Positions 33,744 to 41,718 of a stretch of 42,015 bases of DNA are shown here, piece by piece. Origin of the DNA: Bacillota bacterium (GTDB lineage Bacteria; Bacillota; Clostridia; Christensenellales; Aristaeellaceae); NCBI GenBank assembly GCA_023413135.1, contig JAEZQK010000013.1, positions 1-42,015 on the forward strand, in the 5' to 3' direction. The notes beneath the pieces were generated by a model. The model was not told the origin of the DNA and did no database searches. It worked only from the letters and a program-made list of their open reading frames with translations. Numbering within the stretch: the first letter of the stretch is position 1; each line of letters begins with the position of its first letter. The position numbers and the translations under genes were made by a program.

Positions 33744-34289
33744 GTGAACATAAAGCGCATGCATCATCTTTTTTTGACGGGTGAAAAGCAGGTGGGAAAA
33801 TCCACGCTGATCCGGCAGTTTCTTGCGGAACAAAAGCTGGAGGCGGGGGGGTTTTTGACGCTGCCCTTCCAGGTTTCCGGGCAGGTCAAGGGGCATGTGC
33901 TCCACAGCCTTATGCCGCTTCCGCCCTTTGAAAACGACAGCCCTGTCGTGATCCGGCTGGGGGAGAGAAGCTATGCGCCGGTGATCCCGGTTTTTGAGAC
34001 CATCGGCGTAAAAATACTGGAAGAGAGCCTTGCGGCTCCCTCCTTACCGTTATTGGTCATGGATGAACTGGGCAAGGCGGAGCGGGAGGCCAAGTCGTTT
34101 TTGGACGCCGTGACCCGCTGTTTGAGCGGCCCAAAGCCGATCCTTGGCATTTTGCAAAAGGGCGGCTACCCCTTTTTTGAAAAGGTGGCGGGCCACCCGG
34201 ATGTCAATCTATTTACGGTGACGGAAGTGAACAGGGCGGAGGCCGCCGCCGTAATCCGGGATTGGGCCCGGGGCGTAAAGCTGATATAA
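33744..34289 (+). CDS. THEP1-like P-loop NTPase
   Basis: The start is a GTG at 33744, or possibly the ATG at 33759. An extended -10 TGGTATAAT ends at 33723. The 181-residue protein has Walker A at residues 13-21 (GEKQVGKST), a Walker B LLVMDELG (103-110) and the gap between them expected for the THEP1/NTPase_1 family of nucleotide phosphatases or kinases. It diverges from mobB, so the two share one promoter region. Such proteins are often found next to molybdenum-cofactor genes, but their exact role there is not established. Confidence 0.75.
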   Translation: MNIKRMHHLFLTGEKQVGKSTLIRQFLAEQKLEAGGFLTLPFQVSGQVKGHVLHSLMPLPPFENDSPVVIRLGERSYAPVIPVFETIGVKILEESLAAPSLPLLVMDELGKAEREAKSFLDAVTRCLSGPKPILGILQKGGYPFFEKVAGHPDVNLFTVTEVNRAEAAAVIRDWARGVKLI

Positions 34290-34299
34290 AGCATTCCAA

Positions 34300-35028
34300 T
34301 CAGGCGCCCACGGCTTTTTCCCTGGGCTTTACCAGCCTTGCGACCTGGGCGCCCATTTCATACAGAAGGCACATGGGGAGCCCCAGCATCACCTGGGAGA
34401 CAACGTCGGGCGGCGTAAGAAACCCCGCCACCACCGCAATCACCAGGATGACGTACTTTCTGTTTTTGGCCATTTGCCTGTAGGTGACCTTTCCGCGGCG
34501 GGCCAGCATATAAATGACCACCGGCAGCTGGAACATAAGCCCAAAGGGGAGCACGAAGGAAAGCACAAAGTTGAAATATTCGTTGATGGACCAAAGGGGA
34601 AGCGCTAAATTTTGACCCGCGTTGAGGAACAGGTCGATGGCCATGGGAAAGACGGTCAAATAGGAAAAGGTGACCCCCGCCAGGAACAGCACAAGCGCCA
34701 CGAAGAACAGCAGGCGGAAAACGCGCTGCTCCTCCTTATACAGGGCGGGGCGGATGAACTGCCATACCTGATGGATGATCAGCGGCATGGCCACTACCAC
34801 GGCCCCCACCAGGCAGGACTTGAACTGCATCATCAAAGCTTCGGAAACGGCGGTATAGATGATTTCAATGTTCCGCTGCCTAAGCGGCAGCAGAATATAG
34901 CCTACCAGCCTCTCGCTGAAAAGGTAGAACAGCAGAAAAAAAGCCGCGACAACAGCACATACGCTGACGATCAATACCTTTCGCAGCGCCTTTAAGTGTT
35001 CGGATAGCATCTGCTTGCTTTGCGACAT
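34300..35028 (-). CDS. tatC: Sec-independent protein translocase TatC
   Basis: The 242-residue protein, behind an AAGGATGG site, has six hydrophobic segments and TatC signatures: SEHLKALRKVLI at the cytoplasmic N-terminus (receptor for the twin-arginine signal), a Pro-rich QVWQFIRPALYKEEQRVF and FGLMFQLPVVIYMLARRG. It forms the receptor of the Tat pathway. It is the third gene of a tatB-tatA-tatC operon transcribed leftward and ends 10 bases from the convergent NTPase gene. The Tat-signal ferredoxin 2 kb away is a probable substrate. Confidence 0.94.
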   Translation of the reverse strand: MSQSKQMLSEHLKALRKVLIVSVCAVVAAFFLLFYLFSERLVGYILLPLRQRNIEIIYTAVSEALMMQFKSCLVGAVVVAMPLIIHQVWQFIRPALYKEEQRVFRLLFFVALVLFLAGVTFSYLTVFPMAIDLFLNAGQNLALPLWSINEYFNFVLSFVLPFGLMFQLPVVIYMLARRGKVTYRQMAKNRKYVILVIAVVAGFLTPPDVVSQVMLGLPMCLLYEMGAQVARLVKPREKAVGA

Positions 35029-35070
35029 GGTCCCATCCTTGCTATGGAAGGGGAGAGGAGGCTCAAAAAA

Positions 35071-35253
35071 TCAGCCTTGCTTCTCTTCCTTTTTTTCGCC
35101 GTTTTCTGAAGCCTTCTCCTCGGAGCCAACTTCCTTTTTGAATTCCCTTATGCTGGTACCCAGCGCTTTTCCAACGCCGGCCAGCTTGCCGCCGCCGAAA
35201 ATGACCAACGCCAGTACCAGGATCAATAGAATCTCCGTTATGCCAAAACGCAT
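35071..35253 (-). CDS. tatA: TatA family translocase subunit
   Basis: The start is the ATG at 35253 with GGGAGGAACC. The 60-residue protein has one N-terminal membrane helix (TEILLILVLALVIFGGGKLA), then the amphipathic helix GVGKALGTSIREFKKEV and a highly charged tail. The FGGGKL turn is the TatA hinge. TatA multimers form the pore on demand. Confidence 0.9.
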   Translation of the reverse strand: MRFGITEILLILVLALVIFGGGKLAGVGKALGTSIREFKKEVGSEEKASENGEKKEEKQG

Positions 35254-35269
35254 GTTGGTTCCTCCCTGC

Positions 35270-35584
35270 TTATCCATTCTTGGGTTTAGCCTCGGTTAGC
35301 TCCTTGCTTTGCCGAACGGACTTGGAAAGCTCGTCCTGAGCGCTTCTCAGTTCCTTGGTGGGGTCGGCTTCCTTCAGTGTGGTCTTCAAGTCGGTCTCCA
35401 CCGATTTAAGTTCCTCAATGGTTTCATCCAGGCCCGTTTCATCCTTGAACTCCTGGAACAGCCGGCGCAAATACCTGACCAGGCGGGCCAGCGCCCTGGC
35501 GACCTTGGGCAGATCCTTGGGCCCTACTACCAAAAAGGCAACGAGCAATATGAGTATCAGCTCGGCAAATCCAATATTGAACAT
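35270..35584 (-). CDS. TatB-like translocase subunit
   Basis: The 104-residue protein opens MFNIGFAELILILLVAFLVV then GPKDLPKVARAL. The glutamate at residue 8 and the GPKDLP hinge are typical of TatB, and the long charged C-terminus (KSVETDLKTTLKEADPTKEL) fits TatB better than TatA. It is the first gene of the tat operon, 16 bases before tatA, with a promoter at 35630-35659. Many Bacillota have only TatA and TatC, so a separate TatB-type subunit is notable, although the TatA/TatB border is hard to call by eye. Confidence 0.82.
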   Translation of the reverse strand: MFNIGFAELILILLVAFLVVGPKDLPKVARALARLVRYLRRLFQEFKDETGLDETIEELKSVETDLKTTLKEADPTKELRSAQDELSKSVRQSKELTEAKPKNG

Positions 35585-35629
35585 CTTTGTCGCCCGTCAC
35601 CTCCCGCACATATTTGCAGGTTTGTGAAA

Positions 35630-35659
35630 ATTATACTCTATTCATCTCCCGGTTGTAAA
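35630..35659 (-). promoter_or_regulatory. Promoter of the tat operon
   Basis: On the minus strand TTTACA (35659-35654), 18 bases, TATAAT (35635-35630). It diverges from the promoter at 35710-35738. Confidence 0.6.
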
Positions 35660-35709
35660 GCAATAGACGGTGCAAAAAAGAAAGTTTGTTAAAAAATTCG
35701 CTAATTTTC

Positions 35710-35738
35710 TTGCCACCGATTGGCACGGATGGTATAAT
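35710..35738 (+). promoter_or_regulatory. Promoter of the cofactor operon with internal palindrome
   Basis: TTGCCA (35710-35715), 17 bases, TATAAT (35733-35738), a near-consensus promoter. An inverted repeat, TGCCA ccgat TGGCA (35711-35725), overlaps the -35 box and the spacer and could be an operator. Confidence 0.7.
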
Positions 35739-35788
35739 TAGTACGATGTATTTTGTATGTTACGTTAATAGGTAAGGGGATAGTCGCA

Positions 35789-36808
35789 TTGAAGCTTGTC
35801 AAAACCGTGGATGCCATAGGCCATGTGATATGCCATGACATTACCGTGATCGTGAAGGATGAAAAGAAGGGCGTCGCGTTCAAAAAGGGCCATGTGGTGC
35901 GCGAGCAGGATATTCCGGAGCTGCTGAAGATCGGGAAAGAACACCTGTATATATGGGAAAAACAGGAGGGCATGCTGCATGAAAACGAAGCAGCGTCCAT
36001 CCTGTTTTCCCTTTGCCAGGGGGAAAACATCTTGGGCTCCGAGGTTAAGGAAGGCAAGATCGAATGCATCGCCGCTGCGGACGGCCTCTTTTGGGTTGAT
36101 AAGCAGCGGCTTAACCACGTGAACAGCATCGACGATATCATGATCGCCACCCGCCACGGCGGTTTCCCGGTAAAAAAGGGCGACAAGCTTGCCGGCACCC
36201 GGGTGATCCCTTTGGTGATTTCCAAGGAAAAACTGGATGCGGCAAAGGCGGCGGCCGGGGACGAGCCATTGATGCGTGTGGTACCCTTCCGGCCCATGAA
36301 GGCGGGCATCGTTACCACGGGCAGCGAGGTTTTTTACGGCCGTATCCAGGATACGTTTACGCCGGTTATCCGAAATAAGCTTTCGGAATTCGGCATAGAG
36401 GTCATCGGTCATGAAATTGTATCCGACGAGAAGCAGGGGATTACCGATGCGATTTTCCGGATGCTTCAAATGGGTGCCGAAATGGTGCTTTGCACCGGCG
36501 GCATGAGTGTGGATCCCGATGACCGCACGCCCGCCGCCATACGGGATACAGGTGCGGACATCGTCACCTACGGCGCGCCTGTATTGCCGGGGGCTATGCT
36601 TCTTCTTTCCTACTACAAGGGCGAAATTCCCATTCTGGGGCTGCCGGGCTGCGTGATGTATGCCAAGCGCACGATTTTCGATCTGGTGCTGCCAAAGATC
36701 GCGGCCGGGCTTACGATCACAAAGCGGGAGATCGCGGAGCTGGGCCACGGCGGCTTTTGCCTGAATTGCCCGGAATGCGTTTATCCCAATTGCGGCTTTG
36801 GAAAGTGA
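35789..36808 (+). CDS. Molybdopterin-binding protein, MoeA-related (MoCF domain)
   Basis: I prefer the TTG at 35789 (AAGGGG 8 bases upstream), giving MKLVKTVDAIGHVICHDITV, the usual start of this group; a TTG at 35753 would add 12 residues. The 339-residue protein has an N-terminal substrate-handling part and a C-terminal MoCF_biosynth domain (residues about 185-320) with AGIVTTGSEVFYGRIQDTF and MVLCTGGMSVDPDDRTPAAI, the MPT-binding loops. It ends with CLNCPECVYPNCGFGK, a four-Cys tail. It lacks the full MoeA domain set of the next gene. It probably takes part in metal insertion, perhaps for tungsten as against molybdenum. Confidence 0.85.
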   Translation: MKLVKTVDAIGHVICHDITVIVKDEKKGVAFKKGHVVREQDIPELLKIGKEHLYIWEKQEGMLHENEAASILFSLCQGENILGSEVKEGKIECIAAADGLFWVDKQRLNHVNSIDDIMIATRHGGFPVKKGDKLAGTRVIPLVISKEKLDAAKAAAGDEPLMRVVPFRPMKAGIVTTGSEVFYGRIQDTFTPVIRNKLSEFGIEVIGHEIVSDEKQGITDAIFRMLQMGAEMVLCTGGMSVDPDDRTPAAIRDTGADIVTYGAPVLPGAMLLLSYYKGEIPILGLPGCVMYAKRTIFDLVLPKIAAGLTITKREIAELGHGGFCLNCPECVYPNCGFGK

Positions 36809-36817
36809 GGCGTCGCC

Positions 36818-38017
36818 ATGGAGAGCCTGGAATCCGCCCTGGCGCTGCTGCTAAAACATGCCGCGCCCATTTCCCGGCAGGAAATGCTGCCCCTTGAGAT
36901 GGCCTTGGGCCGTGTCCTTCAAGAGGATATCCATGCGCCCATGAATCTACCGCCCTTTGACCGTTCGCCCCTGGACGGGTATGCCCTTCGCGCTTTGGAT
37001 ATTCAAAGCGCCGCCAAGGAAAACCCCGTGACCCTTCAGGTCATCGGTGAACTGTGCGCTGGCTGCCCGGATGTTTATACGGCCCAAGAAGGGCAGGCTG
37101 TTCGCATCATGACCGGCGCGCCTGTGCCCTATGGCTGCGACTGCGTCGTCCGGCAGGAGGATGTGGTTTCCGGGGAGGATACCGTGACGCTGTTTTCCCC
37201 TTTGCAGCCGGGGCAAAACATTTGCCTGGCGGGGGAGGATGTTGCAAAAGGCAGCCTTGTTTTGCATAAGGGGCAGCGCCTGTCCGCCGTTGCCATCGGC
37301 GTGCTGGCGGGGCTTGGCATCACGGAAGCGGCTGTTTTTGCGCCGGTGAAGGCGGCGCTACTCAGCACCGGCGACGAGCTTGCAAAGCCCGGCCAACCGC
37401 TAAAAAGGGGATCCATTTACAACATAAACGGCCCGATGCTCTCGGCCCGGCTGGCGGAAATCGGCGTGGAGTGCGTTACGCTTTCACCTTCGGGCGATGA
37501 TGCCCGGTCTGTGGCCGGTCAGCTTTTGAATGTTTTGCCCCAAGTAGATATAGTGATCACCACCGGTGGCGTTTCGGTGGGGAAAAAGGACATCCTTCAC
37601 GAGGTGCTGGATCTGATGGGCGCCCGGCGGCTTTTCTGGCGCATTGCCATGAAGCCGGGCAGCCCCTTGCTGGCGGGGGTATTGGAGGGGAAGCTGCTGA
37701 TCTGCCTGTCCGGCAATCCCTTCGCCGCACTGGCCTGCTTTGAACTGTTTGCCAAGCCCGTTTTGCTTCGCCTGAAGGGTGAAGCAGATCCATGCAACCG
37801 GCGGATCAGGGTCCCTCTCACCGGCGCGTTTCAAAAGCCAAGCCCTTCCAGGCGGCTGATCCGCGCGGTATACGACGGCGTACGGGTACACGCGGAGGAT
37901 AAAAACCACTCCAGCGGGTCACTGGCTTCCATGATCGGTTGCAACTGCCTGATCGATATCCCCGCGGGCTGCGGAGGGCTTGTATCGGGTGATGAAGTGG
38001 AAATCGTTTTAATATAG
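36818..38017 (+). CDS. moeA: Molybdopterin molybdenumtransferase MoeA
   Basis: The 399-residue protein, behind GAGGCG, has the full MoeA order. The N-terminal part contains PPFDRSPLDGYALRALD (compare the family PxFDxSxxDGYA). Then come MTGAPVPYGCDCVVRQED, the MoCF domain with LLSTGDELAKPGQPLKRGSI and DIVITTGGVSVGKKD, and the C-terminal beta domain (SGNPFAALACFELF). MoeA ligates molybdate or tungstate to adenylated molybdopterin. It starts 9 bases after the preceding MoeA-type gene, so the two MoeA-like proteins are co-transcribed. Confidence 0.94.
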   Translation: MESLESALALLLKHAAPISRQEMLPLEMALGRVLQEDIHAPMNLPPFDRSPLDGYALRALDIQSAAKENPVTLQVIGELCAGCPDVYTAQEGQAVRIMTGAPVPYGCDCVVRQEDVVSGEDTVTLFSPLQPGQNICLAGEDVAKGSLVLHKGQRLSAVAIGVLAGLGITEAAVFAPVKAALLSTGDELAKPGQPLKRGSIYNINGPMLSARLAEIGVECVTLSPSGDDARSVAGQLLNVLPQVDIVITTGGVSVGKKDILHEVLDLMGARRLFWRIAMKPGSPLLAGVLEGKLLICLSGNPFAALACFELFAKPVLLRLKGEADPCNRRIRVPLTGAFQKPSPSRRLIRAVYDGVRVHAEDKNHSSGSLASMIGCNCLIDIPAGCGGLVSGDEVEIVLI

Positions 38018-38030
38018 GATAGGAGGCAAT

Positions 38031-38519
38031 ATGGAAAAAGGGCTTACGCATTTTGACTCCTCCGGTGCCGCCATCATGGTGGACGTATCGGAAAAGCGGG
38101 AAACGATGCGCACCGCCGTGGCCACGGGCCGCATCCGCATGACGGAAAAAACCATGGAGGCCATTCAATCAGGGACCGTACAAAAGGGCGATGTGCTGGG
38201 GGTGGCCCGGGTGGCGGGGATCATGGCGGTGAAGCGTACGCCGGACCTGATCCCCATGTGCCATCCGCTTTTGATCACAAAGTGCTCCCTGGATTTTATT
38301 CTCCACAGGGAAGCATGCCAGGTGGAGGCTGTGTGCACCGTGGGCCTCACCGGGAAGACCGGCGTGGAAATGGAGGCGCTGACGGGGGTCTCCGTGGCGC
38401 TATTGACCATTTACGATATGTGCAAATCGCTGGACAAGTCCATGGAGATAAGCGGCGTTTGCCTTGCAGAAAAGACCGGCGGGAAAAGCGGCACATACCG
38501 GCGCCGGGAACGGGAGTGA
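38031..38519 (+). CDS. moaC: Cyclic pyranopterin monophosphate synthase MoaC
   Basis: AGGAGG precedes the ATG. The 162-residue length matches the family. Motifs are LTHFDSSGAAIMVDVSEK at the N-terminus, IPMCHPLLITKC in the centre, and GVEMEALTGVSVALLTIYDM followed by CK, which contains the conserved acid and lysine of the active site. MoaC converts the MoaA product to cyclic pyranopterin monophosphate. It is followed by moaA, which is the pathway partner. Confidence 0.95.
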   Translation: MEKGLTHFDSSGAAIMVDVSEKRETMRTAVATGRIRMTEKTMEAIQSGTVQKGDVLGVARVAGIMAVKRTPDLIPMCHPLLITKCSLDFILHREACQVEAVCTVGLTGKTGVEMEALTGVSVALLTIYDMCKSLDKSMEISGVCLAEKTGGKSGTYRRRERE

Positions 38520-38526
38520 TGCCGCG

Positions 38527-39501
38527 ATGAAAGATGATAGCGGCAGGACGATCGATTACGCCCGCATTTCCATTACAGACAGGTGCAATCTGCGCTGCAT
38601 CTATTGCATGAGCGAGGACGGCGTCACGCAGCTTGCCCACCGGGACATCCTGACGTATGAAGAGATCCTTACCCTGGTCAGGGCGCTGGCTTCCCTTGGC
38701 ATCCGGTATTTGAAGATCACCGGAGGGGAGCCCATGGCCCGCAAGGGTTGCCTGTCCCTTATAAGGCGGCTCAAATCGGTGCCCGGCATTGAGGAAGTGA
38801 CGCTGACCACCAACGGCATGTTGCTGGACGGGCTCATGGATGAGGCAGTCCAGGCTGGGTTGGACGGGATCAATATCAGCCTGGATACCTTGGATGAAAA
38901 GCGGTACGCCCAAATGACGCGCCTGGGGGATGTGCACCGCGTGCTGTCCGTACTGCAAAAGGCGGTGGAGGCGGGGATCCCCTCCGTCAAGGTGAACGTC
39001 GTCCCCGTCATGGGCTTTAATGAAGACGATCTCGTTCCCCTGGCGGGTCTGGCCAGGGAAAAGCCCATTCATGTGCGCTTTATCGAGCTGATGCCCGTAG
39101 GGTGCGGCGCGGAATTTTCCCCCGTCCCCCAGGGTGAGGTGAAGGCGCTTTTGGAAGCGGCCTATGGCCCGCTAAGGCCCGACGACACGCGGCTGGGCAA
39201 CGGCCCCGCCAGCTATTACCGCCTTGACGGGTTTATGGGGAGCATCGGTTTCATCAGCGCCTTGAGCCATGAATTTTGTGACCGGTGCAACAGGGTGCGC
39301 ATCACCGCCGACGGCCAATTGAAGCTTTGCCTGAACCATCAGGCGGGGATCGATCTGAAGTCCCTTTTGCGGGGCGGGGCCGGCGAGGAAGAAATGGCGG
39401 ACATCATACAGAAGGCTATCCTGAACAAGCCCTTGAACCATTCCTTTTTGGATGCGCCGGCGGATAAGGAAGAGCGCAGAATGTTTCAGATCGGAGGCTG
39501 A
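38527..39501 (+). CDS. moaA: GTP 3',8-cyclase MoaA (radical SAM)
   Basis: The start is the ATG at 38527; a longer in-frame reading overlaps moaC and has no function. The 324-residue enzyme has the radical-SAM motif TDRCNLRCIYC (Cys20, 24, 27), ITGGEPMARKG in the SAM-binding area, and the second cluster near HEFCDRCNRVRITADGQLKL. The usual GG-dipeptide tail appears as MFQIGG at the C-terminus. It makes the first pterin intermediate from GTP. The C-terminal GG is a hallmark of functional MoaA. Confidence 0.95.
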   Translation: MKDDSGRTIDYARISITDRCNLRCIYCMSEDGVTQLAHRDILTYEEILTLVRALASLGIRYLKITGGEPMARKGCLSLIRRLKSVPGIEEVTLTTNGMLLDGLMDEAVQAGLDGINISLDTLDEKRYAQMTRLGDVHRVLSVLQKAVEAGIPSVKVNVVPVMGFNEDDLVPLAGLAREKPIHVRFIELMPVGCGAEFSPVPQGEVKALLEAAYGPLRPDDTRLGNGPASYYRLDGFMGSIGFISALSHEFCDRCNRVRITADGQLKLCLNHQAGIDLKSLLRGGAGEEEMADIIQKAILNKPLNHSFLDAPADKEERRMFQIGG

Positions 39502-39507
39502 TTTTTT

Positions 39508-39960
39508 ATGGAGAAGCAAACGGGGACCATCATGGGCATTTGTATCAGCCCGCAGCGAGGCACGCAGAAGGAAAACATCCATCACGCCCGGCTGATCGAA
39601 AATTTCGGTATCGAGCATGATGCCCACGGGGGGAACTGGCACCGGCAGGTGAGCCTGCTTTCCTATGAGAGCATTCAGGCCTTCAACGAATTGGGTGCGG
39701 GCGTTCAAGACGGGGCGTTTGGCGAAAATCTGATCGTAAGCGGCATCAGCCTGACGGAACTGCCCATCGGCACGCGCCTAAAAAGCGGCGAGGCGTTGCT
39801 GGAGGTGACGCAGATCGGCAAGGAATGCCATAGCCATTGTGAGATTTTCAAAAAGATGGGGGATTGCATCATGCCCCGGCAGGGGATATTCACCAGGGTG
39901 CTGCGGGGCGGGGAAATCAAAGAGGGAGACGAGATTTGCATTGTACAAAGCGAGGGCTGA
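39508..39960 (+). CDS. MOSC domain protein
   Basis: CGGAGG precedes the ATG. The 150-residue protein is a compact MOSC domain: GICISPQRGTQK, then ENFGIEHDAHGGNWHRQVSL, FGENLIVSGI and GKECHSHCEIFK with Cys107 and Cys111. MOSC domains handle sulfur or metal on the cofactor; in molybdenum-cofactor clusters stand-alone MOSC proteins are common, and their exact role is unsettled. It overlaps the spacing of the next gene (stop TGA followed at once by ATG). Confidence 0.88.
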   Translation: MEKQTGTIMGICISPQRGTQKENIHHARLIENFGIEHDAHGGNWHRQVSLLSYESIQAFNELGAGVQDGAFGENLIVSGISLTELPIGTRLKSGEALLEVTQIGKECHSHCEIFKKMGDCIMPRQGIFTRVLRGGEIKEGDEICIVQSEG

Positions 39961-39961
39961 T

Positions 39962-40453
39962 ATGTACAGGGTAGCGATCATCACCTTGAGCGACAAGGGC
40001 GCAAGGGGAGAACGGGAAGATGTAAGCGGACAGGTGATCCGGGAGATGGTAACGGAAGCCGGATACTCCGTCACGGAGCAGCTTTTACTCAGCGACGACA
40101 GGGAAGGCCTTGCAAACGAGCTTCGGCGCATTGCCGACAACCGTATGGCGGACCTTATTTTGACCACCGGCGGCACCGGCTTTTCCCCCAGGGACAATAC
40201 GCCGGAAGCTACCATGGATGTGGTGGAGCGCCCCGTTCCCGGCATTGCGGAGGCCATGCGCTTTAGCAGCCTTCAAATCACCAAGCGGGCCATGCTGTCC
40301 CGCGCCGTCAGCGGCATCCGGAAAAGCACGCTGATCATCAACCTGCCCGGAAGCCCCAAAGCGGTGAAGGAGAACCTGTCCTATTTAATGGATACGCTGG
40401 AGCACGGCCTGGCGATCCTTACGGGCACGGACGGGGAATGCGCCAGGAAGTGA
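39962..40453 (+). CDS. Molybdopterin adenylyltransferase MogA/MoaB family
   Basis: The start is the ATG at 39962, one base after the MOSC stop, with a GAGGG site. The 163-residue protein shows MYRVAIITLSDKGARGERED, the first MPT-binding loop, and DLILTTGGTGFSPRDNTPEA, the second. PGIAEAMRFSSLQIT and LINLPGSPKAVKENL-type segments complete the fold. It activates molybdopterin with ATP before metal insertion by MoeA. Confidence 0.93.
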   Translation: MYRVAIITLSDKGARGEREDVSGQVIREMVTEAGYSVTEQLLLSDDREGLANELRRIADNRMADLILTTGGTGFSPRDNTPEATMDVVERPVPGIAEAMRFSSLQITKRAMLSRAVSGIRKSTLIINLPGSPKAVKENLSYLMDTLEHGLAILTGTDGECARK

Positions 40454-40481
40454 AATCTAATTTTGATAAGGTGGCATTCCC

Positions 40482-41288
40482 ATGAAAAAGAGGCTGACAG
40501 CCCTATGTCTGGTCCTATGCATGCTGGCGTTCCCCGCCCTTTCCCTGGCCCAGGCGCCGGAGGCCGGATTGACGGTGCTGGCGGCCGCAAGCCTGACCGA
40601 CGCCCTGACAGAGATTGGCGCGAAATATCAGCAAGCCCATCCGGGCGTAAAACTCACATTCTCCTTCGCCGGTTCCGGCACGCTGCAAACGCAGATCGAG
40701 CAAGGCGCGCCGGGGGATATTTTTGTTTCCGCCGCCCAAAAGCAGATGGATACCCTGGCCGGCCAAAATCTGATCCTTAACGATACGCGGGTGGACCTGC
40801 TGGAAAACAAGGTGGTCCTCATCGTGCCCAAGGGGAAGGATGCGCCCGCTTCCTTTGAAACCATCGGCGACGCCGCCGTCATTGCCGTGGGCGAGCCGGG
40901 CAGCGTGCCTGTGGGGCAGTACAGTATGGAAATCTTTGAAACCCTGGGGATCAAGGATGCGCTGACCAAAGAGAGCGGCAAGCTGGTGTACGCCAAGGAT
41001 GTGCGGGAGGTGCTCACCTATGTGTCCACCGGCAATGTGGACGCAGGCATCGTGTATGCCACCGACGCATTGACCGATGAAAATGTGGTGGTGACGGCCG
41101 AGGCGCCGGAAGGTAGCCATGCGCCCGTGATCTATCCCGCAGCCGTGATCTCATCCACCAAGCAGGAGCAGGCGGCCAGGGAATTCCTTGATTATCTTGC
41201 CGGGGAGGAAGCCAAAGGGGTGTTTGAGGCCTATGGTTTTACGGCGGTTGGGAAGGCGGAACCGGCGCCGACGCCTGTCGCGCCGTAA
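40482..41288 (+). CDS. modA: Molybdate (possibly tungstate) ABC transporter binding protein ModA
   Basis: AAGGTGG precedes the ATG. A signal peptide (MKKRLTALCLVLCMLAFPAL, cleavage near SLAQA) is followed by the ModA fold: LTVLAAASLTDALTEIGAKY, then FAGSGTLQTQIEQGAPGDIF, the anion-binding loops with conserved Ser residues, and GNVDAGIVYATDAL in the second lobe. The cysteines in the signal are not in a lipobox context. ModB and ModC are absent from the window, so the permease must be encoded elsewhere. The gene closes the cofactor operon. Confidence 0.94.
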   Translation: MKKRLTALCLVLCMLAFPALSLAQAPEAGLTVLAAASLTDALTEIGAKYQQAHPGVKLTFSFAGSGTLQTQIEQGAPGDIFVSAAQKQMDTLAGQNLILNDTRVDLLENKVVLIVPKGKDAPASFETIGDAAVIAVGEPGSVPVGQYSMEIFETLGIKDALTKESGKLVYAKDVREVLTYVSTGNVDAGIVYATDALTDENVVVTAEAPEGSHAPVIYPAAVISSTKQEQAAREFLDYLAGEEAKGVFEAYGFTAVGKAEPAPTPVAP

Positions 41289-41329
41289 TATTGTCCTGAA
41301 AACAGGGTGCAAGTGAGCGTATACAAAGG

Positions 41330-41482
41330 CTTCCCCTCAAGTAAACGCTGATTTATCCGGAGATATGTCATTCTGAGCGAAGCGAAGAATCTTGAAACCC
41401 TTACGGTATAAAGATTCTTCAGTCGCTTCGCTCCCTCAGAATGACACGTTGGTGCCTTAATCAGCGCTTACTCAAGGGGAAG
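41330..41482. repeat. Foldback element with nested inverted repeats
   Basis: The outer arms are CTTCCCCTCAAGTAAACGCT and its near complement at the other end (about 41464-41482). The inner arms TGTCATTCTGAG-type and CTCAGAATGACA flank a GAAGCGAAGAATCTT/AAGATTCTTC pair. The whole 153 bases would fold into one long hairpin. Such TGTCATTCTGAGCGAAGCGAAGAATC palindromes are widespread between genes in gut Bacillota. Confidence 0.8.
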
Positions 41483-41502
41483 GCCTGAAATGCGCGCTAT
41501 AC

Positions 41503-41712
41503 TAGTTGACTTTCAACTACTGAAGTTACGAATTTCATAATCCCCGGCAGATAAATCAATAAACAAACAACGCCGTAGGGGCGGGGCTTCTTAACCGCCC
41601 GATGAGAAACATTACCTACCGCGGCGGGCGGAGCAGAGCCCCGCCCCTACAGCGTTCAGGCAAAGATGAATGGTCATATTTCGAAACTTCTGTAGTTGAA
41701 AGACTACTAGTT
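41503..41712. repeat. MITE-like palindromic intergenic element, copy 2 (inverted)
   Basis: Almost identical to the element at 1-208 but in the opposite orientation. Its ends, ACTAGTTGACTTTCAACTAC and the complement of GTAGTTGAAAGACTACTAGT, give terminal inverted repeats of about 25-30 bases. Confidence 0.8.
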
Positions 41713-41718
41713 CTTTTA

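Noticed and set aside
35753..35788. Upstream TTG start for the first MoeA-type gene
   Set aside because: No ribosome binding site precedes it, while AAGGGG sits correctly before the TTG at 35789, which also gives the family-typical N-terminus.
1..41712. Whole window as a composite transposon bounded by inverted elements
   Set aside because: The bounding elements have no transposase, the segment has no integrase or cargo logic, and contig breakage at repeats is a simpler explanation.
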